Positions 37,960 through 51,897 of a DNA stretch of 64,000 nt are shown piece by piece. How positions within the stretch are numbered: position 1 is the first letter of the stretch; each line of letters begins with the position of its first letter. The notes under the pieces were generated by a model, which had not been told where the DNA came from, searched no databases, and saw nothing but the letters and a program-made list of their open reading frames with translations. The stretch covers positions 50,132,172-50,196,171 of the forward strand of contig NC_023759.2 in assembly GCF_000499845.2 (NCBI RefSeq). Direction: 5' to 3'. Source of the DNA: Phaseolus vulgaris (taxonomy: Eukaryota > Streptophyta > Magnoliopsida > Fabales > Fabaceae). Both the position numbers and the translations under genes were made by a program.

Positions 37960-38847
37960 ATGGCAACAGTTATGGATATGTACAAGAACAGTAGCATGAT
38001 GCTCTCAGATTTCTTAGACCCATGTAATGATCAAGAGCTGATGAAAGCACTTGAACCTTTTATGAAAAGTGATTCATCTACCACTTCCTCAATAACTTAC
38101 CCTTCACTATCTTTTCCAAGCTTCTCCTTCAGCTATGAGTCCCAAAAGGGTCTAAACCAACCCAGTTCCATCAAACTCAACCAGCTCACCCCATCTCAAA
38201 CATTCCAGATTCAAGCTCAAATCCAGGTTACACGAGCCCAGTTTCTCAGCCCAAAGCCCGTTCCCATGAAGCAGGTGGGTGGTCGTGTTGTTTCCAAGCC
38301 CACAAAGCTTTACCGTGGAGTGAGGCAGAGACACTGGGGCAAGTGGGTGGCGGAGATCAGACTTCCCAAGAACCGCACTCGTCTCTGGCTTGGTACATTC
38401 GAAACCGCTGAAGAAGCAGCTTTGGCATACGACAACGCAGCGTTTAAGCTCAGAGGAGAAAACGCGAGGCTCAACTTCCATCATCTACGTCACCATGGAG
38501 GAAGTGTGTACGGTGCGTTTGGGACCTACAAGCCTCTCCCCTCTGCAGTGGACGCCAAGCTCCAAGCCATTTGTCAAAGCTTGGCCATCAACACACACAA
38601 GGAAGAAGAAACAGCAACAACATCGGAGTTCGAGGATGTTAAGGTCGGGAACCAAACAGCATCCTCGCCCTTGTCGGATGAATATTCTTCTTCTTCATCT
38701 TCTTCTTGTGCCGGTTCCTCTTCCCCTGAATCCGATATCACTTTCTTGGATTTCTCGGATTCTTACGAAGCAATGGACAATCTTGGGTTGGACTTGGAGA
38801 AGTACCCTTCTGTGGAGATTGATTGGGAAGCTTTATCTGAGTCATGA
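37960..38847 (+). CDS. AP2/ERF transcription factor, RAP2.4-like (DREB A-6), 295 aa, intronless
   Basis: Nuclear transcription factor with a single AP2/ERF domain at about residues 117-174: [38 protein letters not shown], then [19 protein letters not shown]. Valine at domain position 14 (GKWV) and leucine at position 19 (EIRLP), together with the flanking [17 protein letters not shown], are typical of the RAP2.4/ERF group I (DREB A-6) clade. Also seen are a [13 protein letters not shown] helix after the domain (about 197-209), a serine run (YSSSSSSSC) and an acidic C-terminus ([16 protein letters not shown]) that looks like an activation region. RAP2.4-type factors bind GCC and DRE motifs in drought, light and ethylene responses. 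The start is the first ATG after the leader. The promoter carries two CACGTG cores and a TATA box. Confidence 0.95.
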   Translation: MATVMDMYKNSSMMLSDFLDPCNDQELMKALEPFMKSDSSTTSSITYPSLSFPSFSFSYESQKGLNQPSSIKLNQLTPSQTFQIQAQIQVTRAQFLSPKPVPMKQVGGRVVSKPTKLYRGVRQRHWGKWVAEIRLPKNRTRLWLGTFETAEEAALAYDNAAFKLRGENARLNFHHLRHHGGSVYGAFGTYKPLPSAVDAKLQAICQSLAINTHKEEETATTSEFEDVKVGNQTASSPLSDEYSSSSSSSCAGSSSPESDITFLDFSDSYEAMDNLGLDLEKYPSVEIDWEALSES

Positions 38848-41622
38848 ACAATATTAATTAATTAGCACCGTTCTCTCTGTTGAGTATTGGTTTAGGTTTG
38901 GTGTGCTTTTGTATTTAGTTTTTTTTTTTTGTTTTTCTGTGCGTCTTGGTCAGAGGCACTGCAATCAAATTTTTAAGTGTTGCAGTTGCTTTACGGAGTG
39001 AGGTTGCATAGGTTATGGTTTTCTTGGTCTGCTGGTGTTTTTTTATTCCCTGCGTGACCATGGAGGCTTTTACTTTTCTCATGTACTTGTTTCTAGTTCC
39101 AATGTAATTTAAGTATCTTGGTAATACAAGCTTTGGAAGTTGTTGTAAACTAACGAGTTAAATGGATTAGTTTTTTGTTTTTTGTCACTGGATTAGAGTT
39201 TATGTCTCTGGTTTATAAGCTGAACTTAATGTGCATTTTTAATATATTGTCAAAGATTATAGCAGTTATGAGGGTATTTGTGGGTAGGTTTTAAAACCGT
39301 TACAGAAGTTATTACAGAGAATCCACGTTCCCAAAGGTATTGCACTTGCACAAAACTTAGTCAATAATAGTCCATTTCGGACAAATTAACAATTCTCTTC
39401 ATATTCATATACTAACTTACTCGTGTCAAACATGGTACAAAAGCAAAGGTGCTGCTGAAAAAAATTCACAATTTGTAATTAAACTAGTTTAAATTTAAAA
39501 GTGTATTGATATACTTTCGAATCTTAAATCGTGGTAGAGAATGTGCCTTTTAACCTCTATTATAAATTAACTACTTTTTTTCTGGAATTAAATATTTTTC
39601 TTTTCAATATATTATTCCATGTGAGAAATTTTTTATTTAAATACCCTAATTTAACTTTGTTAAATCGATTATAACTGATTTGATAGCGTTATTATGATTT
39701 CCTGATAAAAAGTAACTTTTAGTTTAATACAACGTTATAAAATTCGTTTCTAAAATAATATTTGTAATCACTCATGCTCTAAGCAATGTTTAATGTTTGT
39801 AATCTCCAATTATTAATGTCTAATCTCCAATTTCTAATAGTGACAAAGCAAATATAGTGTGAAGAAGATCTGACAAAAGTACACACAACCTTGTGTTTGT
39901 GGAGCTAACAAATAGACCACCTTGGATTTGTGTAGCTAACAGTAATGATAGTTAAGAATCTTTGGAGAAATTAAGAAGATGCGCATAACTTTTCTCTCCA
40001 TTTTTGGGTTTTGAGATTACTTTAGATGCAACTGTTTCCATAAACATTTTGATTATGTTCGAAAAAGAATGTGAACGAGATCTGGAAGTTGCAACTCAAA
40101 GATAGTAAGGATCGATTTCGTGAGGAAGAGATAAAGCTAATCCTCCGCGTTCATCATTTACTACTTTACAACCTTCTATTCTGTGCCTTTGCGGCAACAT
40201 AAAACAAAAAATAAATAATCCTCAATTTAAATAAACTACAATACACAACTCCCATTCTCCCTCTTTTTAATTTAACATTTTAAATATTTTTTTCTACTTT
40301 CAATTTATATTTCACATGCCATCCCCTCCTTTATAAATAATTTACCCCTCAAACATTTCAACCCTCTTTTTTATCTTCTTTTTTATCTTTATTGTTAGAA
40401 TTTTCTTTACAATTGTTGAACTCTTTTAATTTATTCACATGTTTAAATTAAATTTTGTTTTTATAGTTAATGAGATTGAATATTCTCTACTAAACTTGCT
40501 TTCTTTTCTCTTCAACTCCAACCGGGGTGACTACCTGCAAATATACCCTGACGTTCAAGTTAAATAAGATATTTTGATTATATGATTAACAATCATTACC
40601 TTTTTATCATTAGGGTCTTCTTTTATTTATAATTTTTTATTGGATCTTTTTTCTTAATCACGCTGACTTAGACCCAATAAACTTTTCAATCTTTAATTTA
40701 AATCAATCTAATTAATCAGCAAGGTTTCTGTTTCGTAATTGTTCCGGTATGCTAATATAGTTCCATATTGCTTAGGAGTCGAAATTAATGACAGTTTATA
40801 TATTCTCTCATCCCTCTATCCACTGAGGTGCATTTTAAGGACAAAATTATGACAGAGCACCGACCTCCAAAACGGACAATACCTTGAATGCGGTGATTGA
40901 CCCTAGCAATGCTATATTTCGAACTTAAGTTTAGAACATTAAGTTTTTAAAAGGAAAACATCAACAATAAAAAATACCTTTATATTTTTTTTCCATTTTT
41001 TGGTTTATTTGTAATTAGAGTTTATTCAAATTGCTGACTAGAGCACTAGTTAGAGTGAGTAATCAAATTCAGAATATTGACTAATCCAGTTTGATTTCAC
41101 ACTCTCTGACCCAATACATATTACCTTAAATTGTTTGAACACATTCCTGATATTGATGCCAACAACGGTACATTCCAGAGACTGAAAAGTTGGGTTTTCT
41201 AGAAGAGAGATTGAAAAGTTAAAAAAAACTTATGCCAGGGCCCATAAACATTCATGGGCTTCCAGAAAAAAACTTGTATATATTGTCCTCAATCTGAATG
41301 CCCCCCCGTAAGAAGGACAAATTCTGCACCGAACCTTATCACCTTTCAATTTTTTCATAATGACTATCCGTTACGGATATAAAAATTTAGAACTAAAACA
41401 ATACATTTTCAAAATCAAAATCTCATTAAAAAAAGTAAATCTGAAATGCAAAAATACATTTTAAATTTTTTTATAAAATTCAGAAATATATTTTGGAAAT
41501 AAAAATCCAAAAATGTATTTCAAAAAATAATTCAAAAAATATTTTTTTTATTCGCATACTCGTTTCATTTAAGGTTATTTTCGTTATTTTATAGATAATT
41601 TGGGTGGACATTCAAATTGATA

Positions 41623-42010
41623 TTACTATAAAACTAATTTTTTAGACCAAAATAATCAATTATTATATTTGACTAAATTAAAGATCATTTTATAAATTAA
41701 AAAATATTGGTATCTAAAATAGTCTCTATTATTAATAAAAATTTATAATTTAGTTTATAAATTGGTATCTAACTATTTGTTAGTTATCAAATATTTAGCT
41801 ACTAACTATTTATGTTTTAAATTAGTCTCTATTAGTTTTTTGAGACTAATTTTGAATCTAAAATATTAATAGTTAAAACTTTGGAATTTAATTTAGAAAT
41901 ATTTTATAATATTTTATTAATAATAAAAATCATATTAATTTAATTAATATAATAACCAATTATTTATATTTCTAAATTTAATTATTATTTAATGGTTTTT
42001 TTTAAGTATA
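41623..42010. mobile_element. CACTA-type MITE, diverged
   Basis: Left ATTACTATAAAACTAATTTT and internal family phrases in both arms (AATTGGTATCTAACTA; inverse TTTGGAATTTAATTTAG). Ends are decayed. Confidence 0.5.
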
Positions 42011-43167
42011 TGATGGATGGAAGAAAAATTTGCAAAATACAACTTCTTTTACCCCATGTTTGGTTTATACACATGAAAGTAGGTTTATAGAAACAAAAAG
42101 TATACTTTTTCACAGAAAAAATAAAAAATATTTATTTATCAATCTATTATAATAATATATAATATATTAGTATTTTAAATTAAAAATTAAAATATTAATT
42201 TTGTTAGATAGATATAATTAGTCTTTAGTGAACGTTCTTACATAGATGGTTTTTACCACACAATTGGTTGTAGAAAAGAATTTCAGACTCAGGAGATTGA
42301 ATCCACTGAAAAGGATAGTCTCTAAAAAGTATAGTTTAAAATTTAATCAAGAAAGTCAACATAATATGTTTTATAGTTGTAAAAATATATCTTTATTTGC
42401 AAGACGCATTTATGTATAGGTTTTAAATTTTTCACATTTTGCATCAAAATTATTACCATTGTTTCTTTTAAAATTTTAAATGTTAAGTATTGAACCTTCA
42501 CCTCCTACCAGGACCCACATCCCAAAGTTCAATCTAAAAAAAAATTACAAAAATATAAAAAAATTGAAGGAACTTTTGGTACAGTTTTAAAATTCATGTA
42601 GTTTTTGTGCATCTGTGGTCTCATAGATACTTGTGCAGATAAAAAAAAATTGAAATTTTATTTTCATATTTTCTTTTGATATTGTGTCGATTTTGTACTT
42701 TTAAATTAAAATATTTATTGTCTTTTATTTTAAGATGTTTATTTTCAACCATTTTTATATTGATTCAAAGCATGAAACTTGTTTTATGAGATTTACATAC
42801 ATTAAAGCTATGAAACCTAACTCCCCAGGATCAAACAAACAAGGATCATAAATGTAGAAAAATACACGTGAAAGTTGAGTTCCACTAACCCCACCAGAAA
42901 GAATTTGATATTGATTTTTTCAGTTTTTTTCCCACGACTCAACTTTTCAAGTTCATCATGTTTATGATTCTTTTTAACATCACTGCTGTTTTATAGCTTT
43001 TATGTTATAACCCACTAGGATAAGTTTCACGTATTGAATCGTTAGAAAAATGATTTAAATTTTATCCTAAAATAAAAAATAACAACTATATTAAAAAGGG
43101 TTAAATTGATCCAAATTAAAAAAAAACAAATTAAATTGTTTAGATATAAAGTATCAAACTAAGACGT

Positions 43168-43440
43168 TATTGAATATCCACATCAAGTAAAGATTATAAC
43201 ATTTTATAGTATATAACTGAATGTCAACCTATAAGATTGAGTTAGACTTAAAGTTTACTTCTTAATATGTTGTCAGAATCATATATAACATATTTAAGCA
43301 AGTGTTTCTTGGATTTATCAGGCTACCGTTATTGGACTCCTATTAGACCACTCATAATATATAGTTCCACGCATATATAAGTGGGTGCAAATTTCATCTT
43401 ATAAGATTGAGTTAGACTTAAAGTTCACTTCTTAATAAAC
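43168..43440 (+). mobile_element. TRIM retroelement with two LTR-like ends
   Basis: 5' LTR about 43168-43262 (ATTGAATATCCACATC at the start; GAGTTAGACTTAAAGTTTAC near the end), then a degenerate primer-binding site TGTTGTCAGAATC near 43269. The internal part contains ACCGTTATTGGACTCC. The 3' LTR part runs about 43375-43440 (TATATAAGTGGGTGCAAATT, then GAGTTAGACTTAAAGTTCAC). The two LTR segments share a near-identical stretch around ATAAGATTGAGTTAGACTT. Confidence 0.8.
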
Positions 43441-44830
43441 ATATAAAAAGATAAATAACTAAAAATTGTAATCTAAACTTTTATTTAAATATACTTGTTG
43501 GGAAGATAAGAAATAATTTTCACTATTTGATGTAGATACAAAAAATGGACACTTGCGGAAACAATAAGTAAACAAAAGAAATTAGAGCAAATTACACGGG
43601 ACCTAATACAGAGAATATCTTCACTATTAAAGTAGGATTACAATATTTGTTTCTTTCATGAGGATAAATTGGATATCTATTCTCTCATTTACTTTTTAAG
43701 TTGCTTTTCTCTATTGTTTGTATATTTCTTCCTCACAAGTTTCTTTTATATAGAAAAGAAGAGAAAGATTTTTTCATAGAGAGATAATGATTGTTACATT
43801 TTCAAGATACCTTGAAAATATTATCTTCAACTTTCTAGGTTAAACTTTATGGTCTTCGAGAGATATATAATTCCAAGACTTTAAAATGATTATCATTGAA
43901 TATGCTCAATGGATAAATTATCAAAATTTATTGGTTAAAGTATCCCATTAATTAAGGAGAGATTCCCAACAATACTTTTAAGTTATGGTTGAAAATTCTT
44001 TAAAACTTCTATTTGTTTTTTCGAATCTTATACTCTTAACTTAAGAGTCTCTTATAGTTTTCAATAAATGTTAACCAGTGTGTAAGAAAGGGTATTTTTA
44101 GAGCTATTTTTTGTCGTATATATATTTCATTTACCTCTATTATGGCATTGTTTTTAGTTGTCTTTCATATTATATACTCCTTCTTGATTCCTCTTTTCCC
44201 TGAATTATTTTGGCGTGGCATGGTGATACTATTATTCTTGATGTCTTTGGCATGATTCGCCACACGAATTTGGGTCTGACTGCACTTATGCTTCTCTCTT
44301 TACGTACCCTTCAGTCTCAACCAGATTCCATGCATGAATGCTGTTGCTTACGCATAATTATCTTTCACAAATTCTTTAGGTTTATGACGTTGGTGAAGGA
44401 AAAGAACACCAACCAAACGATTCATAGATGGTTTTCAGAGCACTGTGTGTTGTACTATTTTATTCCCATTGTAAAATGATCGAACAAGAAAGGGGATCGA
44501 GGGAAAAGGGAGACAGTGATGTTATCATCTACACCTGAAATTGGCATTGATGCAAGTTCTTGATTAGGACAACTCCCCATTTTTATTTAATCCAACCTCT
44601 CTTATTCTTATTCCACCCATCCTTCACAGCAATTTTTTCACCATTGATTTTACCTCAAGGTGGAATTTAGCAAGTCAAAAGCATGCTAATTCTAGACTCA
44701 TAGACTTTTTCCAAATGGTTGGATTTCATTGCACTATGTAATTTGGAACCAACATGGCTACAAGGATATTTGTGAATGATCACTGCCTTCTTCGGATTTA
44801 GGAATTCATTTTTACTTGTTTGTAAAATTT

Positions 44831-45270
44831 CAAAAAAAATAAAAATTAAATAGAAACTAATTTTAGATATCAAAATAATTAGTTATTATTTGATTAAATT
44901 AGAGATTATTTTATAGATTAAAAAAATTATTGGTATTTAAAATAAAATTTATTATTAATAAAAATTTATAAAATATTTTTTAAATTGGTATTTAATCTCA
45001 AAGATTTTAACTACTTACTATTTTATATTCTAAATTAGTCTCTCCTAATCTTTTAGATACCAATTTAAAATCTAAAATATTAGATACTAAAACCTAGAGA
45101 GTTAATTTAGATATCAATTTAAAAATTATTTTATAATTTTTATTAATAATAGAAATCACTTTAAATATTAATATTTTTTTAATTTTTAAATTAGTATGTA
45201 ATTTAGTTAATATAATAATTAATTATTTTTGTCTTTAAATTGAATTATTATTTAATAATTTTATTGTAAT
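44831..45270. mobile_element. CACTA-type MITE, diverged
   Basis: Left arm ATAAAAATTAAATAGAAACT; right end TTTATTGTAATG. Family phrases in both arms, ends decayed. Confidence 0.55.
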
Positions 45271-48200
45271 GTTTCACTTGTATAAAAAAAAAACTAAGAA
45301 TTTTTGAATAATGGACCACTATTACAACCTATCTAGAAAGCTTGAAGCAAGTAAATGGTAGTCTCTTGTTTCCCACTGATTTTCCTAAATAAATACTATT
45401 ACTAGGTAACAAAACATAATTCACAACTATTTGCAATATATACGTTATTAGCTTAATTCAATTTACTGAATATTTTCATTTAAAAAAATAGAAGTATATA
45501 TTATGACAACAGATAACTATAATTATATGATTTATCTATAAAAATAGTGTTCATGATTTTGGATACATATGGAAACAGTCAATGATTCAACTGTTAAAGA
45601 AATAATTTTAGCTAAAATTATTACCAGAATTTGATTTCTCTTTATATGAGGGGAGATGTATAGTCAGGAAGTCATTTTACTAATAACGCATAAATATTTT
45701 GAAAACTCATTATTCAATTTTGATATATGTTTATATTTGAACAAGAATGTTGATTTATAAAGGTTAATCCTAAATGGTGACATTTTTTAGTCGTGTTTAT
45801 ATAAGAAAACATGCATAAAACATCATAGAAGTATTACATGAATTTCATCGAAGTAATGATGTAGAAGTAGATCTTGGTGTCACATGAGATGAGCACTATC
45901 ATTATTCTATTGACAAAATCAATTAACACAAAGATAAACACGTGCGTTTTTCTGTGTACAATAAACCAGAGTCCCAAATTAATCTTTAAAATCATAAATG
46001 CTGAATAAATTTTTTTAAAACTTTTGAACCTCTTAATTTATAAAAATCCAACGATTTTAGTCCCCAGAAAGGCCATAATAAAATATTCTCTTTCAAATTC
46101 CAAAAAAGTTGTGAGTATTTTTATAAATCTTTCCTCTTTATATAGGTAATCATCCTAGTTGGATTTACATCCTGCAGAGTCATTTTAAGAAAAAGTAGTT
46201 TGAATTACTTTACTATAAAGAAGAATAATATTAGAGAAAAAGAAGATCATCAACGACCTCTCGATTGATATATTTTAAGAATTTTATTTTAAATGCTACT
46301 TAATTCATTAAAAATGATCTCATATATAAACTACAAAAGTTAAGAATCTCATCATAAATATAATATAATAGATAACCCAATAAAAAAAAAATCTCAATAT
46401 TGCATTTTAATTAAATCCACGTTTAAAAAGGTTCTGATCTTGGTATAATCATATATAATATTTTATTTTCTTTCACGTATATTTTTTTATGTCTCCTTTT
46501 TGTTATATTACGTGATCAAACATATCTTTAAATTCCCTCTTTTTATATCTTTGATTGGAGGTATATATCAACCATTTTTTTCTATTTTAATGGCGATAGC
46601 AATGTTTGCCTCGTATGAGTGCATCATGCCGACCTGGAGCTTAGTAAGAAGTGTCTCTTTTCCATCACATCTCCAACTGTTTAAGTTCCAAAATATTTCA
46701 AAAATGGTTTAAAAATAATTTTGGATATATACAGTGATAAACAAAAGCAAAGATAAAGTAAGGGATATGTTTTTTCATCTCTTATCCAACATCATCCATA
46801 TGCAAGCTTTTTGCAATAAAAAATGGGAAAAGCTTATGTCAAAAGAAGTAAAACATAACCAATGGTTCTTCTGGATGTGCCAAATGTACGTACAAAAAAT
46901 GAAGTTACGTTCCATCAACCCTAATAACGAGTAAATTAGAAAAATGGGACCTCTTTTTCCTGTAATCATCTTTTGAGATAAAGCACCTCCTTCATGATGA
47001 TGTCCCTTCACTGGTTAATTATGATCAAGATCTAGTTATAATTAATTCCGCCATCACTGAAAAAAAATAATGTTCAACTCAACAAGAGTTTCATATGATA
47101 TATATCCATGGAAATGGAATGCATGGAGGGAGATAAAAGGCAGTGAGGATAAACCCACATTATTATAAATTCATGACGTCCTTGGATATCTCTTGAAAAA
47201 GTGCAAACTATAGTATATAATTAAATTGGTGTTTTCAACTTTTCATGTTGTCATTATTTTAGGATGATGAGTTTCGAGTTATTAAAGATACACCATGTTG
47301 CAAAACCACTTTTTTCTAGCAAGTAATATCTTCCGATTCAATTTCAAAAACTCATTCATGCGATTTCGAGTCATTGTGAAGATAATCCTCTTCATTTGTA
47401 ATTTGTGCCCGTTTTTGTCATCTTTTTCTTTCCCTTTTTTGTACCTTACAAGTCATTTGTCTCCCTTCATTATGTCCAACTATAGCTACGTTCTCTTATC
47501 CTTACGTAAGATGATAGTGCATGCATGAATTCGATTTAAGTTACCCTAAAAAGTATACAGATATTGATGGTATTTATACATAACCAGAAGTTTTTTTCCC
47601 GCTCTAAAAATTATGTAGCATGCACACCAACTATAACTCACATGAATACGATTGTTAACTAATTTATTACATGAGTTTTTATTTCTCATTTGTGCAACTG
47701 TTCCTTGGGTCAAACATTGTTTTTTATTTAGGGTTTGATGGTTTGCAATTCTAAAATATGTTTATAGCTCGACAGATGATTATTTTGTTTATAAAGATTA
47801 AAACACTCATAAAATATTTATTTTATTTTATTTATATTTTGTTGATAAAAAAAATATTTTTTAAATTCTGCGCATGCAAATTAAACCAACTGTTTCAGCC
47901 GTCGAACACCAACCGCTATAACAGCTCAATCCACAAGTTTGCTGCTAGTCATAATCATGATCATATCATAATCAGATACGTATACAGATGCATAGTAAGA
48001 TTGAAAAGTGTCCTTATAAGAAAATTCTGATAAACTTTCTCACTTTTCACTATGCTGGCTAAAAGAGATATCGTATGAGAGTTCTGTACTTGTTTTTATT
48101 GATATTGCAGGGTTCTTTCTCCATATTTCAAATTATTAAAGATCTTGAAAAAAAGTTAAGAAGGATAAACCAGAAAAATTAGCGAAAGATATGGAGACAA

Positions 48201-48878
48201 AAAGGAGATTAGGCATCAAATGATGACTAGATGTTACATTAAAAAGAAAAAGGAGATTGGAGGAATGTTTTTCATGGATTGGGGAAAGCAGAGAGATATG
48301 AAGAAAAATGATAATGAGAAAGAGATAAATGAGGGAAGAAAGTTTATATATTAAATCAGTTTTGATAGTAATAAATAATAAAAATGTCATTTTATTTATT
48401 TGTGGAAAGAAATAAATTCTTAGGATATCGTGTCCAAATTTGTTTCTTCTCAAGTACGAAGAAAACAGACACAAAACTTGGTGGTTGTGACATGCATGCA
48501 TCTAGAACTGATAAACTAGATCAAACAAACATTAGTAATAAATTGTTTTATTCAGAAAGGATGGCTCACACTTTACCTTGTTCCTTTTTTCACCATAAAC
48601 CAACCTTTGCCAATTTTTATCAGCAGATAAAGAGTACTGTAAGAAAAATATTTGACTATATATATATATATATATGAAAGGAATAATTCATTATAAAAAA
48701 TTAGTGCGATTTCAGCATTAATGATAGAAAAATAATTATTTTTTCTGAATTTATTTAGTGATTAATGCTTCTATTTATTGGAGTGATTCCTCGCGTATTC
48801 TTTTGTGAGAAATGTTATTTAAAAATAAGTTGTAAAATATAAAAGTTTGAAATATAATAAATAATAATTTGATTAAAA

Positions 48879-49329
48879 CACTACAAGAAAATCATGAAAT
48901 AGAAACCAATTTTTAGAAACCAAAATAATTAGTTGCAATAGTAACTAAATTAAAGACTATTTTATAAACTAAAAAGAAATTTGGTTTCTAAATTAGTTTA
49001 TACTATTGTTATTAGTCTATAAATTGGTATCTAATTAACAACCAAAGTTTTAATTACCAATTATTTAGTTTATACTACTGTTAAATAGTCTCTAAATTGG
49101 TATCTAATTAACAACCAAAGTTTTAACTACCAATTATTTAGTTTCTAAATTTGGTCTCAAAAACTTTGGTTGCTAATTAAATACCAATTTAGAAATTATT
49201 TAACAATAATAGAAACTAATTTAGAAACCAATTTTTGTTTAGTTTCTAAAATGTTCTCTAATTTAGTTACTATTGCAACTAATTTTGATATCTAAAAATT
49301 GGTTTTTATTTCATGATTTTCTTGTAGTG
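48879..49329. mobile_element. CACTA-type MITE with internal tandem duplication
   Basis: 451 bp from CACTACAAGAAAATCATG to TTTTCTTGTAGTG, flanked by AAA and AGA. It is longer than the other copies because AAATTGGTATCTAATTAACA with its following AACCAAAGTTTTAA phrase occurs twice (about 49020 and 49093), a tandem duplication of roughly 73 bp in the left arm. Confidence 0.85.
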
Positions 49330-51633
49330 AGAGTTGTAGGCACATAAGCTAATATAATATAAATTATTTCATGAATTATTATATGAAATCAAATTTATTC
49401 ATTTATATCATTTCTACATAATGTAGAATATATATATATATATATATATAAAAGTAAAAAGTTAAATAAATATTTATATATGAAATTTATATTATGTAAT
49501 AAAAATTGATAAATAATTTTTATTTTACACATTAATAGATACTTAAATTATAATATACAATTTTTTTAACTATTAACAGATTATTTTAAAAAGAAACAAT
49601 TTAAATGTAGTTTTGAGAAGACAGATTGAAAAAAAAATGCCTTCAAATAATTCAATATATTTTTGTTTGTCAATAAGTAGGTGTGAAATACATTTCTAAA
49701 ACATATACTAAGGAATGTCTAAGTAGAAGAGCGAAATGAGTGAAAGTGAATTATAGTATAAACATAGATAAAAGTTATTACTTTTGAAATGTAATTTAAA
49801 TAGATAGACATTACTAAAATAAACAGTAGAGGCAAAATTATTAAAAAATTTGTCAAAAAAAATATGAATAAAAAAAATCATTATTCCATGATTAGGTTAA
49901 TAAATTTTATTAAAATGTTTTATCTTTAGAAAAAATGTCTTCATTCATTTAATTAAAAACATGTTTTCCTTTAATTAATTATCTTGAAAAATAATTGTCT
50001 TTAGTTTTCTTTGTACAATCAGAGGTACAAGTTTTAGAAGTGATGGTTGTTTCCTTTTATACATGCATGACTATGAATGACTAATGAAGCATTCATTGGT
50101 TTAAAAGAGTATGAAATTATTGTTGTGTTGATGCCTATGTATCTATAGACGTAATGTAGCACCAAACCATTTCTAAAACGCACATGCAACTACTACTTTT
50201 CTTCATTCCACTTTCGTTCGTTTTTTCTGCCATTCCTTCTTTTGTTGCATTCCATTTCTTAACTGCGTAGGCCTATTTTAGTTCTCAAAGCCCTATAAGG
50301 CCCAACCAAAATCCAATTAATAAAATATTAACTAATGTCATTAACAATTAATGATTGCCCACTCAATTATATATGCTTCGTCACATTCTAATTTATACAA
50401 TTATTACGTTAATTATAATTAAACTAAGATAATCATTGGGTACTTTTTTATGTCGGCTACATATGCCACAATTTCTTTTCACACTTTCAATATATCATTC
50501 ATTGGGTGCGTGGTAAAAATATATTTGACCAATATTTTCTTTTTTTTGCTTGTGATATATTCACATCTTTTATATAAGTATCAAGACGTTAACTCATACG
50601 AGATTGTTAACAATACATTATTTATAAAGTGAATAAAATCCCGATTTTGATTTTCTTAGTGAATCCAAAATGTACTCAATACAAGTGACGTAACGCAACA
50701 CATCATTAGTTAGTAGGTTAATTGAGCTGGCTCATGAAACTTGTCTTATATCTATTAAAAAAATAATACGGTTTAAAAAAAATGCATTTTTATTAACAAA
50801 TTCAAATATTTTGAAAGATACATATTGCACTTAGGTACATTCATCACTTAATAGAGTTTAGTAAATGTAGGTGAATTGTAGAAACATATGAATTGAGAAT
50901 CTTTAAAAACGACAATATAGATTATATCAAATTTTTCACAATGGTACAGTTGAAGACGTGATTATGAGTAATGAACAAAGTTTGAGAGATAAGTTTTTCA
51001 TATTTTGATTAGTGTTTTGAGCCAATGATTTATGTGAGATCTATAAAAAATTACATGGTAGTTCTTTTAATGAGTAAAAAAATTTGAATGACTTAATTGT
51101 TTATATTTATAGGTGAATGTGTTACCGACGTCTTTATATTAGTTTTATTAGTGTAAGAAGGTTAAAGAGAAATGTGAAATAAGTTAAACTTTTGTACAAT
51201 AGTTGAGATATTTTTGAAATACCTCTTATATATTTATTGTTTTTTTTATTAAAAAAACTAAAGTTTATTTTAATTATGAAATATTTATCCAATGATTAAT
51301 AAGATAAGTTGATAATCTGTATGTTTAATCGCTTAAGAAGGTGTATTTGCGTTTATTGAAAGATCACATGGCATGACACGTATGTATGTATACGTATGTA
51401 TAATGACATGCAGAGAACACAAGTATCGTTGTTCTTTGTTGCCATAGTTTAAAGATGTACAGTGACTTAAATAAGCATTTGTCCGTAGTCAAACACACAC
51501 GAAGTAAAGAGGAAAGAAGGAGTACGGTGGGGACCACAGTGATATGGGGTTGGCAACGTCGTGGGCCCCCCGAGTCCTATGGAAGGCCATCGTGGGTCCC
51601 ACCAAGGTGTTTTGGAGCTTCTGTTTTCTTAAC

Positions 51634-51640
51634 TATAAAT
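51634..51640 (+). promoter_or_regulatory. Probable TATA box of the TPP gene
   Basis: TATAAAT lies about 260 bp before the TPP start codon. A pyrimidine-rich leader follows (51660-51780). A donor-like AACGTAAGC near 51777 could begin a 5' untranslated intron, but no firm acceptor was chosen. Confidence 0.55.
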
Positions 51641-51897
51641 TCAGTGCAGGGGACTCTGCCTCCTCCCTCATCTCACTCCTTTTTTCTTCATTCACTCCTC
51701 AAACTTCTCTTCTTTCTCACAATAATTAAACCACACTTGAAGTTAGTTGGTTGGTTAGTTAGTTGCTTCCTCTCAAACGTAAGCTAGTGTCTCAAACTTG
51801 GTTTAATACTTAACCAATTGCCAAAAACATATACACCCTTTCAAAAAAACATAAGCGAGTGTTGGGTTTGTTTTTTCGGAGAGATTATTGTGTCAAA

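Larger units (their letters stand above)
38848..51450. other. Large intergenic region between ERF and TPP genes
   Basis: About 12.6 kb with no supported gene. The first 250 bases probably hold the ERF 3' untranslated region. Contents recognised: CACTA MITEs at 41623, 44831 and 48879, a TRIM at 43168, and (TA)n runs near 48657 and 49428. At 41310-41580 there are repeated AAATCCAAAAATGTATTTC-like phrases resembling the MULE-MITE interiors. Open frames at 44210-44479, 46500-46934 and 47295-48030 show no recognisable domain. A short island at 50160-50320 has promoter-like GGCCTATT and AAGGCCCAAC motifs but no gene after it. Confidence 0.5.

Noticed and set aside
51859..51897. N-terminal extension of the TPP frame
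   Set aside because: The frame is open upstream but has no ATG before 51898, so the shorter start is used.
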